64,000 nucleotides of DNA from the NCBI RefSeq assembly GCF_050908995.1, contig NC_135118.1:15323501-15387500 (forward strand). The letters are read 5' to 3'. Positions 24,988 to 37,711 of the stretch are shown here, one piece after another. The notes beneath the pieces were generated by a model. It worked only from the letters and a program-made list of their open reading frames with translations, was not told the origin of the DNA and made no database searches. Origin of the DNA: Andrena cerasifolii. Lineage: Eukaryota > Arthropoda > Insecta > Hymenoptera > Andrenidae. Every line of letters starts with the position of its first letter. The stretch's first letter is position 1. The translations under genes were made by a program, and so were the position numbers.

Positions 24988-27034
24988 ATCAAATCGAATT
25001 ACCGAGTATTACTTCAGCAACAGTTTTAATCTATCATTCACCTTCCACGAATCAAGCCAATTATTCTCGGTTTATATCTAACACAAGAATACAGTCGTCT
25101 CGTCTCAACTTCTTAACAATTCTCCTGAACGCTCTCCTCCGTCAAAGGATCGACGTAATTCCGTCCGTGTCCGACTTCACCCTTCGCTTCGTCGCTTCCC
25201 CCGTCGGTGCTGCCCGCGCTTATTTCCATCGTCGATGAAAATGCAAATGAAACGTCGCGTCTAATTCGCTTCTTGCTCGCACAGATCTCGATTAGCCCGG
25301 CTGCCGGAGTGCCGCGTTTTTGGAATCCATTTCAATTAGCCGCCGGCCATTAATAAGTCGAGGCTGGTAACTCGAGGCACGGACGTTTCACACTGTTACC
25401 AGGCAGATTAATTAACGCGATCGAGTCGCGGCTCCAAGAGAGCGCCTACCGCGATAAGAGGAGCCGGCCGACCGATCGACCGATCGATCGCGAACTTCGC
25501 TCGACCGTGAAACAAAAGGTGTCGTTGATTGGCGGAATCCAGCATCGTATTCAGATCGATCCGCAATTTCCACGTGTAATTGGAACGGACCGGGACAATG
25601 CGAGACCGCAGACGGCTCCGCGCGACGATCTCCGCGCCCCTTCGGCCGCCTTTCAGCCACCTTTCAGCCCTCTTAAGCCGGCAACCCGCGCCCACCTGCT
25701 TACTAATTAGACCGGCGCGTTCCTCGAGGGACTTTTCCCCGCCCGGGCGTCTGCGATCGGGAGAAACACTCGATCGCGGTGATCCATCGCGACACGATGA
25801 ACTTCGATGGAATTCCGAGGGGCAACGAGAAAGCGCCAAGGCGAATTACCTCCTCGTCGCCCCTATAAAGTGCGACTCGTGACGATCGAGCGCCTTCTCC
25901 GTCCACCTCGATGGAAGATAAAGTCCCTCCTGAAGAGCGATCGAATTAAATCGAGTGCATCGACCGGGTCGCTCGCTCCTGATCGCGGACCCCCTTCGAC
26001 TGGAGTGCAATTAATTATCGTTAAATTGGATCGACGATATTTCACCAGGCTTGGGGACACGGGAGGGTGGCAGAGGGGGTGGGGGGTGGACGGGGGGAGC
26101 GGTTTCCCGACGGGGCCGCGGGATGTCTTCGCGGATCATTAAGCGGGATAAATCGAGCGTTGCGAGCGACGCTCCGACAGAATACGCCTAATTATTTCGC
26201 GCACCGTCTACCGACCGCGTCGTGCCCGCGATTCGTTAGGGTAGAAAGGCTTTCCCCTGGTAATACCGATGTAAACAACGCTCCATCGAGGCAGCGGCAC
26301 AATGCCGCCGCCCAGGTATGCTCTCTTGGCGAATAATTAATTTTCTCGGAGATTTCCTCCTCGAGTATACTTCGGCATCCTTCGGCTCCTCGAGCGATCC
26401 CAGTAACATTCTGGCCGTCCTTTTCATAGCTCCGTCTCCGTCCGAAGGCACCAGGGGCCGGGAGGAGGGCCGCGCAGCACCGCGAATTCGCCAATCTCAA
26501 CGACGTTCGCCCGAGTTTTCAGGGCAACGCTCCAATTATTTCAAGCCTCTCCCGTGGTCTGTCGATAACTATGTATATTCATCGGCCACGGACCTCCTGG
26601 GAGCGGCTTTTTGCCTCGGAAGGCAGGTTAATGCCACCGGTGGTTTTATGCGATATTCCATTAAGAGGGTGCCCTGGCATCGTTCTATTAAGCCGTCTCT
26701 TGGCGAGCCAATGGCCTCCGACGGGAAATATCGGTGGTTACGTCGCAAGCGACGTTTATTCCGCTCGGCCTGGGACCGACATCGCGGCTGGCAGCCCGTC
26801 GATTCCGCTTTAAACGTGCGTCGCGTCCCAGGCCACCCTCTGGATGGTGTCTTGACCAATTCCAGCGCTGCTTCGATGAGCGATGGGTGATCGGCGAGGC
26901 TTGAAACGCGAGCGTATGTTTCGTGACTGATGGTAGAATGTAGGGGTTCGGGGATTTACGTGGAATATTAATCGAAAGTGTTCAAATTTTCCGTAGAAAA
27001 TCGTATATAGATAGGTGCTTTTGACTGCTTTCGT
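24988..27034. other. Gene-free CpG-rich stretch with homeodomain-type cores
   Basis: GC-rich DNA with many ATTAAT/TTAATT cores, densest at 25.3-25.45 kb, and a short tetranucleotide run of GACCGATC type near 25470-25495. ORFs overlap on both strands and none has a recognisable domain. Confidence 0.4.
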
Positions 27035-27789
27035 TTAAGGGGTTATACCTAGTCAGGCGGCCGAAAAGAGGCGAATATTTGTGAATTTTTTCTGAAGAAG
27101 CGGAAGCGTATATTTTTACAAAACTTTTTGCGCTTGAAGGAGGAACATTTAAAGAACATTTGGTAATTTTTTCGTGGAAAAATATTTACGTTTGTAATAA
27201 AGTAACAGCCGACATGCAAGAAGCATTTTTAAAAATTTGGTTTTGCGCTGAGCACTGCCATTCGGAACCGGATTATCTAAAATCAAAAAACAAAGAAGAT
27301 GTCGTTAGTATATTAATGTATCCTCAGGTTGACGGAGAGGATATTCCGAAATGTTAATTTAAAACAAAATAGCGCCTATTTAAAGTTGAAATCCTGATTT
27401 TCGTGCAAAAGTCACGCGAAAAAATCAGGATTTCAACTTTAAATAGCCGCTATTTTGTTTTAAATTAACATTTCGGAAAATTCTCTCCGCCAACCTGAGG
27501 ATACATTAATATACTAACGAAATCTTTTTTGTCTTTTGATTCTAGATAATCTGGTTCCGAATGGCGCAGTGCTTACCGCAAAACCAAATTTTTAAAAACG
27601 CTTCTTAGATGTCGGCTGTTACTTTATTACAAACGTAAATATTTTTCCACGAAAAAATTACCAAATGTTCTTTAAATATTGCTCCTTTAAGCGCAAAAAG
27701 TTTTGTAAAAATACACGTTTCCACTTCTTCAAAAAAAAATCACAAATATTCGCCTCTTTTCGGCCGCCTGGCTAGGCATAACCCCTTAA
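27035..27789. mobile_element. TTAA-bounded full-length hairpin element, 755 bp
   Basis: TTAA at 27035-27038 and 27786-27789 bounds ends that read GGGGTTATACCTAGTCAGGC and, inverted, GGGGTTATGCCTAGCCAGGC. The arms remain complementary for about 365 bp and meet at a loop of only about 15 bp near 27411, so the whole element is one long hairpin. A TTAA target is typical of piggyBac-type (and Kolobok-type) transposons. There is no transposase. The plus-strand ORF in the left arm is a by-product of the repeat. Confidence 0.88.
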
Positions 27790-28712
27790 AGGTTCTCCAG
27801 GCTGCCCCCACGCATCGATTTCAACCCCCACAGGGTTTTCCTCTGGGATTGCAAAAAACTTCCACTGGTTCATAGATTCATCGCTGTATAACGCGAGCGC
27901 GGTTACAAAAAATCAAAGTTCAATTTACCTCTGACCCCATTCGTCCACCTGCCGCGACGCGGCCCCACATTGTCGCGAATTAAAATCGCTCCGATACCAA
28001 TTCGGAACGAAAGAAAAAGAGACAGGAGCGCGGCAATCGAGCGTAAGCCTATGTGGGCTTGCAATCATTTCGAGCAGCCGGGTATGTTAATTGATCGTAC
28101 CGTGGGCCATCGATATTACCGTGATACGGTACCTGATATGTGCAGCGAGGTCCGCGTCGAATCGTTACGCTTAACAGGCCAGCGAAACATATGAAAATCC
28201 AATCAAGCAGCGCGCGGCACGCGCGCACAAGCTCGCCTGCCTGTCTGTGTGCGGACGTACGCGTGGAATCGTTGGGCTGATATTGTTCCAGTTTAATTTT
28301 CCGGTGGCCGCGTTTGTTAGAGGATACTGCGTTTTGTGTCCGCGATCCGGAGTAGAGATCACGGTGGTCTAGCGGTTTCTATTAATAGAAACACGTGTGC
28401 ACGCATGACGGGGCGCACCCCGATAAATCAGCGGCGATAAAAGACCGCCCTGGCAGCGATCGTTGCATCGTAGAGGACTTCTGAGGCCCACGCACATCGA
28501 TACTAAGCGGGGAAACTGCACGACGCTGGAACAAGCGCGCGGATCCATAAATCCCGCGCGTCGAACCAACCGCCGCGCGGCTTTCCATGCACGGTGGTTG
28601 CGACTGGAGGTGCTGCGAACGATAACGTTATCGATACACTTATCGCGGTTAATGCTGCTCGAGACTTCCGTATACAACACGGGGATACCTATGAAAGAGA
28701 GTCTAAAGACTC
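27790..28712. other. Gene-free stretch
   Basis: CpG-rich and without a supported gene. A tRNA-like GGTGGTCTAGCGGTTT at 28364 lacks any following B box. Confidence 0.4.
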
Positions 28713-28987
28713 TAAAGGTGCGAATCCTCGAGGAGATTTTACGCGAGACTTTTCCAGTCACGAGACAAAAATCTCAGCGACAACTAAATGTAGGTAGACA
28801 ATGGAAATAGTCGCGGGACCTGAGATTTTTGAAAATATATCACGGAACTTGAGACGCGAGAATCTAATTTTTTGAAGGTAATGGCAAAATGATTAACGAT
28901 TAATAAACTATGGAAATAATTGTCTCGTGAGATTAAAGTTTCATGCGAGACACGATATGTTTGTCTCGTCGGGGATTTGCACCTTTA
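28713..28987 (+). mobile_element. AAGGTGC-family MITE, best copy
   Basis: TA at 28713-28714 and 28986-28987 bounds ends AAGGTGCGAATCC and, inverted, AAGGTGCAAATCC. The interior carries repeated CTCG-containing GAGAC motifs (CACGAGACAAAAATCTCAGC, GTGAGATTAAAGTTTCATGC). Length is 275 bp including the TA sites. The TA duplication fits Tc1/mariner-type elements. There is no coding capacity. Relatives lie at 13345, 37406 and 38403. Confidence 0.85.
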
Positions 28988-29126
28988 AGGTTTGGCAAGC
29001 TTCGCAGCTGTCTTCGCGAGGTGTCTGAGGATGCATTTTGGTATTATCTCTGCTTATGTTCACCACTAAGTAGCTTCTTGAAGCAAATCGTCTGTTATCT
29101 TTCAAATTTCTTTCTTCACTTGTTAC

Positions 29127-29559
29127 TAGGGTAGACCGGGGGCGGTAGTAACACTTTGACTTTGGAATACGCTTGCGCAAAAACTATTACAGTTACAGCA
29201 ACAGTTTTTTTTACGAAAATGTTACTTACTTATATGACATTATTTGAGCCACAACAGTTTCGCTGTATGTCAAGTAATATTCCGGTTATTAATAAAAAAT
29301 GAGAAGCGGAGAAAGTGTTACAACCGTCCCTGACCCTGGGTCGATTGTAACACTGTATAGTTACTTTATGGTATCGAAAAGTAATTTTCTTCACTATGCA
29401 TGTCTATTGTGTATCTATACCGCTAGGATATGGATGTGTGTATTCGAAATGTAATTCTTCATCATATATCCAAAATTTGTGTTAATATCTATCATATGTT
29501 TTGAGATATTTAACGTGTTACAATCGCCCCCCTGTTACTATCGTCCCCGGTCTACTCTA
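29127..29559. mobile_element. TA-bounded MITE with GGGTAGACCGGGG ends
   Basis: TA at 29127 and 29558 bounds ends GGGTAGACCGGGGGCGGTAG and, inverted, GAGTAGACCGGGGACGATAG. The right end carries a second tandem copy of the GGGG-led motif ending in GTAACA, and the motif recurs internally around 29316-29355. Length is 433 bp, AT-rich interior, no ORF. It is probably Tc1/mariner-like and non-autonomous. Confidence 0.85.
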
Positions 29560-29645
29560 TGCCATAATAAGATATTTATGAGCTTCTAACTGAACTTTGA
29601 AAGAATTCAAAGAATCCCAGTATACATAACGAGAATGGAGTCCCA

Positions 29646-30358
29646 TTAAGGAGGAACACCACTGTGACGGCCGGAAAAGTAAGCCATTTTTATAAATTTT
29701 TTTCAGGAATAATATACAATTTTCATAGAAAAATTTTATTACCTACCTTTAGTACGCTGTTTTAAGAGACTACAAAAAAATAAATAGGAAAATAAATAGG
29801 AAAACATCCATACAGTTTAATATATTAATTAATCTTCTAGATCCCCCCACGTTGAAAGTGTAACTATGGAACAGCAGGTTCGAAATCAAATTTAATTTTT
29901 TTTTATAAACTATATTAGTGTAGTTTCCGTTGTACGTACCGATTTCTTAACCAAATTATTTTTGTAAAAATGGTGCGCTTTACAAGAAAAGTTTCAAAAG
30001 TCCTCGAATAAGATGGACAGTTTTTCGAGCGTATTTCAAAACATCTGTTTTCAATCAAAGAATCCGTACGTACAACGGAAACTACACTCACATAGTTTAT
30101 AACAAAAAAATGAAATTTGATTTCGTACCTGCTGTTCCATAGTTACACCTTCCACCAGCTCGCGTGTGGGGGGTCTAGAAGATTAATTAATACATTAAAA
30201 CTTATGGATGTTTTTCTATTAATTTTTTCCTGTAGTCTCTTAAGACAGCGTACTAAAGGTAGGTAATAAATATTTCTATGAAAACTGTAAATTATGCCTG
30301 AAAAAAAATCTTAAAGTTGGCTTACTTTTCCGGCGGTCACAGTGGTGTTCCACCTTAA
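29646..30358. mobile_element. TTAA-bounded hairpin element, 713 bp
   Basis: TTAA at 29646-29649 and 30355-30358 bounds ends GGAGGAACACCACTGTGACG and, inverted, GGTGGAACACCACTGTGACC. The arms extend about 300 bp each, through GGAAAAGTAAGCCA, CTATGGAACAGCAGGTTCG and GTACGTACAACGGAAAC-type sequence. The right arm has a small insertion near 30155-30170. Same target type as the element at 27035 but unrelated arms. No protein. Confidence 0.88.
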
Positions 30359-33094
30359 GTAATTTGTAATTCATAGAAAGTCACGCTTTCCCAACACCCA
30401 TTAAAGAAGCACACAGCCCGCAACGTCTACAGAAGAATCGTCTAGCATGGGAAAGGTAAAGATATACACTAAGCCCGCGGAGTACCGAAATACGCGGGGC
30501 CCGGAGTATAAAGTCGCCGCTTCCCGAAACTCGTAAATCCCATAACACCGTTAAGAGAAACGGTCCTCTCGGAAAGCCGAAAACGCGCGGCAACGACACG
30601 ACCAGAAGTAGTTACTTCTTCGTTCGAACAGCTCCGCCACCGAAATAGCGCCAAGGGGAGGCGGCTTTCTCCGCCATGTCGGTAAACACGCCGAGAGGCT
30701 CCGCTTCCTATAACGACGCCGACGTGGTTGGTGACTCGATTTTCCTAAATTCGTTAGAACGATAGGTTGCTTCTCGGGCCTTATCGTTACGCGCCACGAC
30801 TATCGTCGACGAGGTGATCGCGCCGAGATCCCGCGCGCACACGACGCCGCTCGCCATCGAGGAAATTGGGTTTCGATCGTTGATTGCGCCGGGCGTCGTT
30901 CCGTGGATGCGTCGCGTTCTTACCCCCCTGCGATGAAAAGAGGAGACGGGCGAACGACTCACCGCAGCGGATGCTCCGACTCGGCCGTGAAATCCTCCCC
31001 GATAAGGCGTCACGTTCAAATCATATAGCGTTGCTCAAATATTTCCTCAGGTGCTCCGGAACTCGGGTGCTTCGAGCCACCCTCTGCCGCCTCTAAAACT
31101 CGGACACAATTTGTTCGCGGGCCAGCGAATCTGCTCGGTCGTTAAATCAACTTCTGCAACTTATCCCTGGCCCCGAGAAAAATGCGGCACGACCTCCTCG
31201 AAACGGTGCCACGACTTTTCACACTTCTTCTTATCCGCGAATCGAGCGTTCAGAACTCGACCGTGACGCGTGCAACGAGAGGCGGAGCTCGTGTTTCGGA
31301 TGGTCGCCACGTTTCGCGGTTAATCGTTCGTCCCCGCGGATCAGAGCACTGCTCTGGAGCCTGTTGGCCGGCGCCCGATGAAATTGGCTCGCACTGGTCG
31401 TTCCCTAGCTCATTTCGAATTTCGCGGCGTATCGATACTCGAAACGGCTGACGCGCGACGCAGGAGCAGACGCCGCAATCGCATCGCCGGCACTGCCACG
31501 AAGCGGCTTCCTTAGGTTCGAGAACCGGACGAGGGCCACCGCTGGCATCCCCGCCACGATTTTGCAGCGAGAAACGGGCCTTAAGCCTTGCCCACAGTCG
31601 CGGCCGAGGCGAGCCAGCCTGTTCCTCGATCTGTGAACGAGCAAGAGGCGCAGGCCACTTGAGACGGAACGCCGACGCGATGGATCGGAAATCAAGCACG
31701 CGTTTCATCATGCTGGTCCGATCGTCTTAAACGGCTCTGCGGTTTTTCATCTCGACAGGATTTTTTGTCGGCCACTCGTGGGAGGAGCAGTTTCCCAGGC
31801 TACTTGTTCCTCGCGAGTCTCGAGTGTCTTTCCCAGTAGATTCGGGGCAACCTTACCGTCGTCTGTCAGTTTCTGAAGTTTGTCCTCAGCAACGAATACC
31901 GTTTGTTCGTCGCTAGAACGACTCCGCTCGTGTACCTGCACAAACCCCTCGTCAGGGGTGAAAAGTTAGAAGGAGAGGGCTGGCCCATTTTCTGTAGCAA
32001 ATTAAATTACGCTCGATACGATCTTCACGGGCAGCCAGACGAGTTTTACGAAGATGAGAACGCCGCTGCGTCGCAGTAGGTCGCCCCGTGAGTTACGAGC
32101 AACGCTACGGATTACCTAATATTGCAGCACGGCGGGGAAACTGCAGGGCGCGCTGGGCCCCGTGATACATATCAATTTCCTCCGGCGACTTTCCTTGCGT
32201 CACTCGCGAAACGGAGGACCTGACATTGGCCAGGCAACGATGCATCTGGTGACGACAGTCGGTCGCGACCTGCTGGTTGGAATTCAACGGCTTCGAGCCG
32301 TTTTTTTCTTGCAGGCTCTCGGCGAAGTTCGACGGAACGCTCGAAACCGTCGATCATCTGTAAAGCTCGGAAGCCACTTGGAATCTCTGACCGTTCGTTC
32401 GAATTCCTTTGTGGTGGCACCTCTAGCGCCCGCCAGCAAAGAGCTTTCCATCAACCCCAGCAAGTTCTTGCCTTGGCCATCGATTCCTGCATGCAAACTC
32501 TTCCTGACACCGAACGTCCATGGAACGTGGACAGGCGGATAAATTACGAGGAGCTGGGAATGAATTTCGTTCAGGCACTCTCGAAGAAAGCGAGAGTGTA
32601 CTGGGAGATAAACTCCAGCGAGGTATTGCATGGACACATGGTAATCTGCAGTTTCGAGGAGACTCGAGGAGAACCGAGTATAAAGTACTCGGAATCAGAA
32701 TCGGGATTGCGATACAAACTGTACAGTAATAAGTGAATATGTGAGGTAATATCTAGATACAAAATTTCGTCGATGCAACAGCTCTCGGTAATTGTGTGCA
32801 CAGCGGTTTGAAATGACGCTAATGACTTATTAACTCTTTTGTTAAAAATTAGACATTAATGACCATACAAAGACGCCAAAACTGTAAAAATATAAATGTA
32901 ATTTGAAATTTTTACTTTGAAATCGTGATTTTTAATATTTATGAATTTTTTAAAATTCGGTTTTGCCACCGAAAATTCTGAAAAAATTCACAGACACGTG
33001 TATCAGTGGGCAGAAGGCCTCTGATTTTTTGTATAAGTTTCTATTCAATAGAACAAAAGTAATGGAGCTTAAACTGTAAATTACGTTTCACCCT
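30359..33094. other. Gene-free stretch, CpG-rich to 32.7 kb
   Basis: A long CpG-dense block. Openings such as 31250-31711 minus and 32162-32542 plus overlap ORFs on the other strand and lack domains. From 32.75 kb it becomes AT-rich. Nothing else is supported. Confidence 0.45.
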
Positions 33095-33815
33095 GTAACT
33101 ACCCTAGTAGTAGGGGTATCAGGTTGAACCTTGGCAGAAATAGTTTTCTTAGAGGAACCTATCGATTGCTGTAAACAAAGTTCAATTTGGTTTGGGTTAC
33201 ATGAGTTAAACAATCATTGCTTATTCATCGGATTCTATCAAAATCTTCTTCGCTTTCTTTACTTTTGCCTTTATACTTTTTTCCCTACTTTTTGGGTTCT
33301 CGATTGTACTGTTGTTCGTCTAGAGCATCTTTTTCCGATGTGTCAGCAAATAGCTTGCTTTATCACCATTTAGAGCGGAGTAAGTAGTAACGTGTTACAA
33401 TTTACCCCGAGCTTGAATTTTTGCGTTTTATCTCAGCAAACGAGAAACTAAACATCAAATTACTAAAACGCGTACACATACACTAACATGCACACAAATT
33501 ACTAAAATGCGTACACATTATAATAAACCAATGTGTACCGATTCGTTCGAGACAAAGAAACAAAAATTTAAATGGTTTCTAATGACAGTTAATTGAAATG
33601 AAAGTGCTAAGACAACATTTACTTACGTGCTCTAAATAATAAAATTCTGGGTCATAACCAGAAAATGAATACATAACGCTCGTTTGTGTCACTAAAACCG
33701 ACGGTGCTAATACCGTCAAGCAGCTCTCGCATGCTGTGGGTTAGCAGATTTGTCGTTCAAAAGATTTTACTTATGTTACAATTCACCCCGTGTTACAACC
33801 TACCCCAATCTCCCC
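33095..33815. mobile_element. Degenerate TA-type element with GGGG/GTAACA terminus
   Basis: The right terminus, read inward from 33815, is GGGGAGATTGGGGTAGG followed by two tandem GGGG-led motifs ending in GTAACA, as in the element at 29127. A possible left terminus TAGGGGTATCAGGTTGAAC lies at 33111, and a further GTAACGTGTTACAATTTACC lies internally near 33390. On the minus strand around 33160-33360 a Lys-rich stretch (KAKVKKAKKILIESDE) resembles the basic-acidic C-terminus of some transposases, but a stop interrupts the frame. The boundaries are uncertain. Confidence 0.45.
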
Positions 33816-33914
33816 TGTTCTTCTTTCGCGATGTAAATCTATATCGAGCCTATGCACTCTATTTGATATTTGCAAGAAATTACCTGATCAAATTCTTCCA
33901 CTTTGATGGAGACC

Positions 33915-34305
33915 TACAGTAACTCGCATTAATATTCGGACACTTTTTCGCTGATTTGGGGAATTTTCGCGATTCTCGACCTTATTCTGCGATCTTTAAA
34001 CGTTTGTAGCTCGGAGCAACGTTAACCGATTTTGATGAAATTTTAGGCACGTATACATCTTACTGCAATCTACAAACTTTTTTTTTAATTTTCATTACAA
34101 GCTCACAAAAAAAAGTTTAAAAATCGACCTTTACTATTCCTTCCGCTAGACCAACCAAATACATTTTTTTTTTCAAAACGACGAAACGCGTCAGTTAGCA
34201 AACTAATCCTTCTAGCTTCTAAAAAAAAACTCAAGTTGTTTGGACCAATTCTAAAAAAGTTATGCGATTTTAAAAAGTGTCCGAATATTAATGCGAGCCA
34301 CTGTA
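33915..34305 (+). mobile_element. TA-bounded MITE, CGCATTAATATTCGGAC family, copy 1
   Basis: Ends CAGTAACTCGCATTAATATT and, inverted, CAGTGGCTCGCATTAATATT are flanked by TA at 33915-33916 and 34304-34305. The interior includes CTCGACCTTATTCTGCGATC and TTCTAGCTTCT. Length is 391 bp with the TA sites. It is non-coding and Tc1/mariner-like by target. A second copy lies at 62119-62509. Confidence 0.9.
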
Positions 34306-35171
34306 TCCTAACGCTCAAATTCAGGGGGTCTCATTAAAAGCACTTAACACAGAAATAACAAAATGCCAAAGTCCCTCTGTTTAAAGGGTAGACTTGCTAG
34401 ATGGACACTGGGCGCGTTAACTTAACAAGTTCACGGAGAAGCTCAGTACGAAGCAGTTCCCATCACCATCCCCTTGATGTCTCCTCCCAACGCTTGTTCA
34501 GCTTCCCGCAGTCGCCAAATGTTCCTCGACTTCGCCGGAAGACTGTCGATTTCGAGAATCTCCGGCAAAATTGTCGCAAGGTGACGTCTCGCGACGAGAG
34601 GCCAGCATTTAGGTCTTCTCCGGTGGACGACCTCGGGCCCTACGGGCGTCGACCCGCGAGATAGGCAGGGACACGTGAGACGGCGCAAAGAGTTTCAGAG
34701 ACAGGCCTGGCGAGGAGGACGTGCTCGTAGCTGGGCCGTATGAAATTGACACCGTGTATTACAGAGAAAGCTGACTCTCCGAGCTCCTCGTATGCTTTCT
34801 TAAGCTCTTGAAACGGAGCTGCACGCGTTACCGGATTTCAGGCCCCGCGAGGATGAAATTCATCCTGGCAGTCGCACCCGGAAACGCGAGGAAACGGGGT
34901 AATCTTGAGTAGGATTCACGGAGAGTTTTACGCTGGGGCAAGACGAATCACACGGCTCGCGCCTCGCAACGTGTACGGTACATCTGGGAGAATGTAAACG
35001 CCGCGGGTTGCAGGTCTAGAGGGGCACGGACATATCATATCTGCCAGATCTGGCAGAGTGTAGACCTAAGTAGTACAGACGTATCTGTAGTGTTTCTGAA
35101 GTAGCAGCGGCGTTCCAGTGGCACGGCGTTGAGCAACTCTGGTCTAGTAGCTTATCAGGTTACATAGGTAT
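34306..35171. other. Gene-free stretch
   Basis: GC-rich, with a short self-complementary CTGCCAGATCTGGCAG at 35041-35056. No gene supported. Confidence 0.4.
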
Positions 35172-35634
35172 TAGGGCGGTGCTTAAAATTCAGCTTTTAC
35201 AATATTCCTGGGGCACCCTAACATTTTGTTCTCTATGATGAAAAGCGGGATTATATTACATTTCATAATGTTTTAAAGGTTGCTACCCGCTTATTAATAT
35301 TTGAAATAAAATTGTATCTTCTGCATACACCCTCTACAAACCTGAGAGGCGGATTGCCTACCCCCGCGCTGGCTAGTAAGCTACTAGACTTTTATAAATA
35401 TAAATGCGCTATTTTTAAAAGTTCATGTTTCATAAATTTATTCGGTAATAATATTCCAGTGTTAAGTAACTGTGTTTAAGAAATACAATACGTCGAAAGG
35501 GAACTTGTATATTTCTTCTTAAAAAGCAGAAAATTCAATGCCTGGTAGCAACCTCTGACATGTAGCTGAGAAATAAAATAATACTACGTTACTTATAAGG
35601 GTGAATTTTTGGGGGTGAAATAAGCACCACCCTA
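35172..35634. mobile_element. TA-bounded element with GGGYGGTGCTTA ends
   Basis: TA at 35172-35173 and 35633-35634 bounds GGGCGGTGCTTAAAATTCAG and, inverted, GGGTGGTGCTTATTTCACCC. A second inner pair, GGTTGCTACC near 35278 and its complement GGTAGCAACC near 35546, supports longer decayed arms. AT-rich interior, no protein. Terminal match is short (about 12 bp), so this is less certain than its neighbours. Confidence 0.65.
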
Positions 35635-37405
35635 TTACATATTCTTCTAGTAATATCAATTCCAGTTACCAGACGGGACTCGCCAGCCTCTCGAAGCTCT
35701 CCGAAGCTCGAGTTACGGAATAGTTTCAATCGCAAGTGTCTTTCAGAAGCACTCTAATATCCTGCTCGGAACAATCGTACGACCAACTCGATGCATGTCG
35801 GCGCAGTTTCAAGACGCCTGGCAAATTACCCCGAGAGAGGCTGGTACGTGATACTGCTGGCCGGCGCGGAGTCAGCTCCTTGTCTCGATCCGGATCGACA
35901 GAAAGCGACGGAAAGAATGGGAGGATGGCCGACAATCGCGAATGCAAATCGACAGTGGAGGAGGGAGACAAGTCGTGGAACGACTCGCCCCCGCCAATAC
36001 CCAGACGAGTCCTTGCCCTCTTATCGGGGATTAGCCTAGAGGAGCCGGCGATCCAGCCTGAATTTCGATGAATTCAGATAACCGAGTGCCTCGACGGTCC
36101 GCCGCTATTGAGAACTCGCCTTAATCTCGTCGCCGGTTGTTCCAGTCGAGCGGCTGTCGACCTGTTGGGGAGAAGTGGACGCCCGTGAAAGAGAAAAACC
36201 GAGGGATATCGCGGGGCTGGAAGGTCGAACGGGGAGAAGACCGTGGCAAAGAGAAATTGCAAAGCCAGAGAGGGCCTGTGAGAGCGCGCGGCTTTGCGTC
36301 CACTCCAAACCATGCACGCCTTCCTCAAACGATCAAATATTGACTGTGCAGCCGGAGCGTGAACATCTCACTTGATTTACCGAGATACATCGCGGATTGC
36401 GCGTCTGGATCCGCCGCGGTATTAATTAAGTGGCTTGCAGAGAGACTGACAGGAGTCGAAGTATATCCGACTTCGATAAAATTCCTCCTATCCCTCTGTG
36501 TTTTATTAATTTCGCATAGGGGCATGCGTGTCGCCAACGGCCAGGTTTCGAGCGTGTCAAGTCCCCCTGCGAGGGGTCAAGGGGTTAAGGAAGTCCCGTC
36601 CGCGAGTGCGCGAAACAAAAGCAACGGAACTTGATACGAGCCCCCACGGTTTTTACTCGTCGGGCCGAGGAATTCGTTTCGAGAGACGTAGGTATAAAAT
36701 GAAACCCTAAGCGTGTCCTGGGAGAGGCGCAACGTTGGCTACATTTTAAACAATGCTGCGTTTCGTATTCAAGGGACATCTCGACAGGGAATACGGGCCA
36801 CACGGTTATCAATTACACTGGGGAGATACACATTTTTCGCGTCTGGCGCGCGCCACACGGGGAGCTTTAATCGCTGAATTAATTACGAGATAGGGCGGAC
36901 GAAGGGGGACGGACGATAAAAGAATGATTGGAAAGGAACCGCGTAGGGGACACCCGCCGGGCAATCGGGTGTATCTGAATGACCGTGGAGATGGGGTACG
37001 GTTTTGCGCCTTGACTTCGCGGAGAAAGAAGAGACGATAATGGCGCCGGGTTCGAGTGGCGGGACCCCGGCGAGTGCAATTACTTTAATTCTCTTAATTG
37101 AAGGGACGCGTCGGCGTGACGCCTCCGTGGAGGAAGACGCAACGGAAGGACAAAGTGATACGACACAGCGAGCCGGGCGTGCAATGTCGAGTGTTGCCGC
37201 GCAACGCACAAGTGTCGATTAATTAGACGAGGCTCGTTCAGTGCTCCTCCACGCGACCCCTCCATTCTGGTCCCCCGTTTTTTACGGCCAAAGTGCGTGA
37301 TTATCGGTTCGGTTGGCGTCATCAAACTTCTTCTGTCCTGACTCTGCCGCTCCAGTGGGACCGCGGGGTGCTTCGTTTGAAGTTGCGCGCTAGATCACAG
37401 ATCCG
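35635..37405. other. Gene-free stretch with TTAATTA cores
   Basis: CpG-rich DNA with clusters of homeodomain-type cores at 36870-36890, 37078-37100 and 37217-37224. No coding or RNA feature supported. Confidence 0.4.
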
Positions 37406-37560
37406 TTAAGGTGCGAATCCACTATGAGACAAAAATATCGTGCCTGGTATGAGACTTTAATCTCGCGGGATAATTATTTCAGGAGGAGTTTCCACTAATG
37501 GGCAAATTTTAACGTTATCTCTCATGAACTCCCATCTCATGCGAGAGTTTTATCTCGCTG
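37406..37560 (-). mobile_element. AAGGTGC-family MITE, right end lost
   Basis: TTAAGGTGCGAATCC at 37406 is followed by GAGACAAAAATATCGTGCC and GAGACTTTAATCTCGCGGGA, which is the reverse complement of the right half of the 28713 copy. The far end is not recognisable, so the copy is truncated or diverged. Confidence 0.7.
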
Positions 37561-37711
37561 AGTTTGTTTGTTCTGTTTTTATAATTTTTGGATGAAATAT
37601 CCCACAAAGTGTTGATACAAATCTGTTAATTCAATTGTTAAATTTTCTCGTCCAATTCATACCGTTTCTCTTTTTGTTTACTTCCATGTTTCGAAAAAAA
37701 AACAATGTACC

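Noticed and set aside
27160..27357. 65-codon ORF in the left arm of the TTAA hairpin
   Set aside because: It lies wholly within a long inverted repeat, shows no domain, and its partner arm is frame-disrupted.
28360..28385. tRNA-like A box GGTGGTCTAGCGGTTT
   Set aside because: No B box or acceptor stem follows within a plausible distance.
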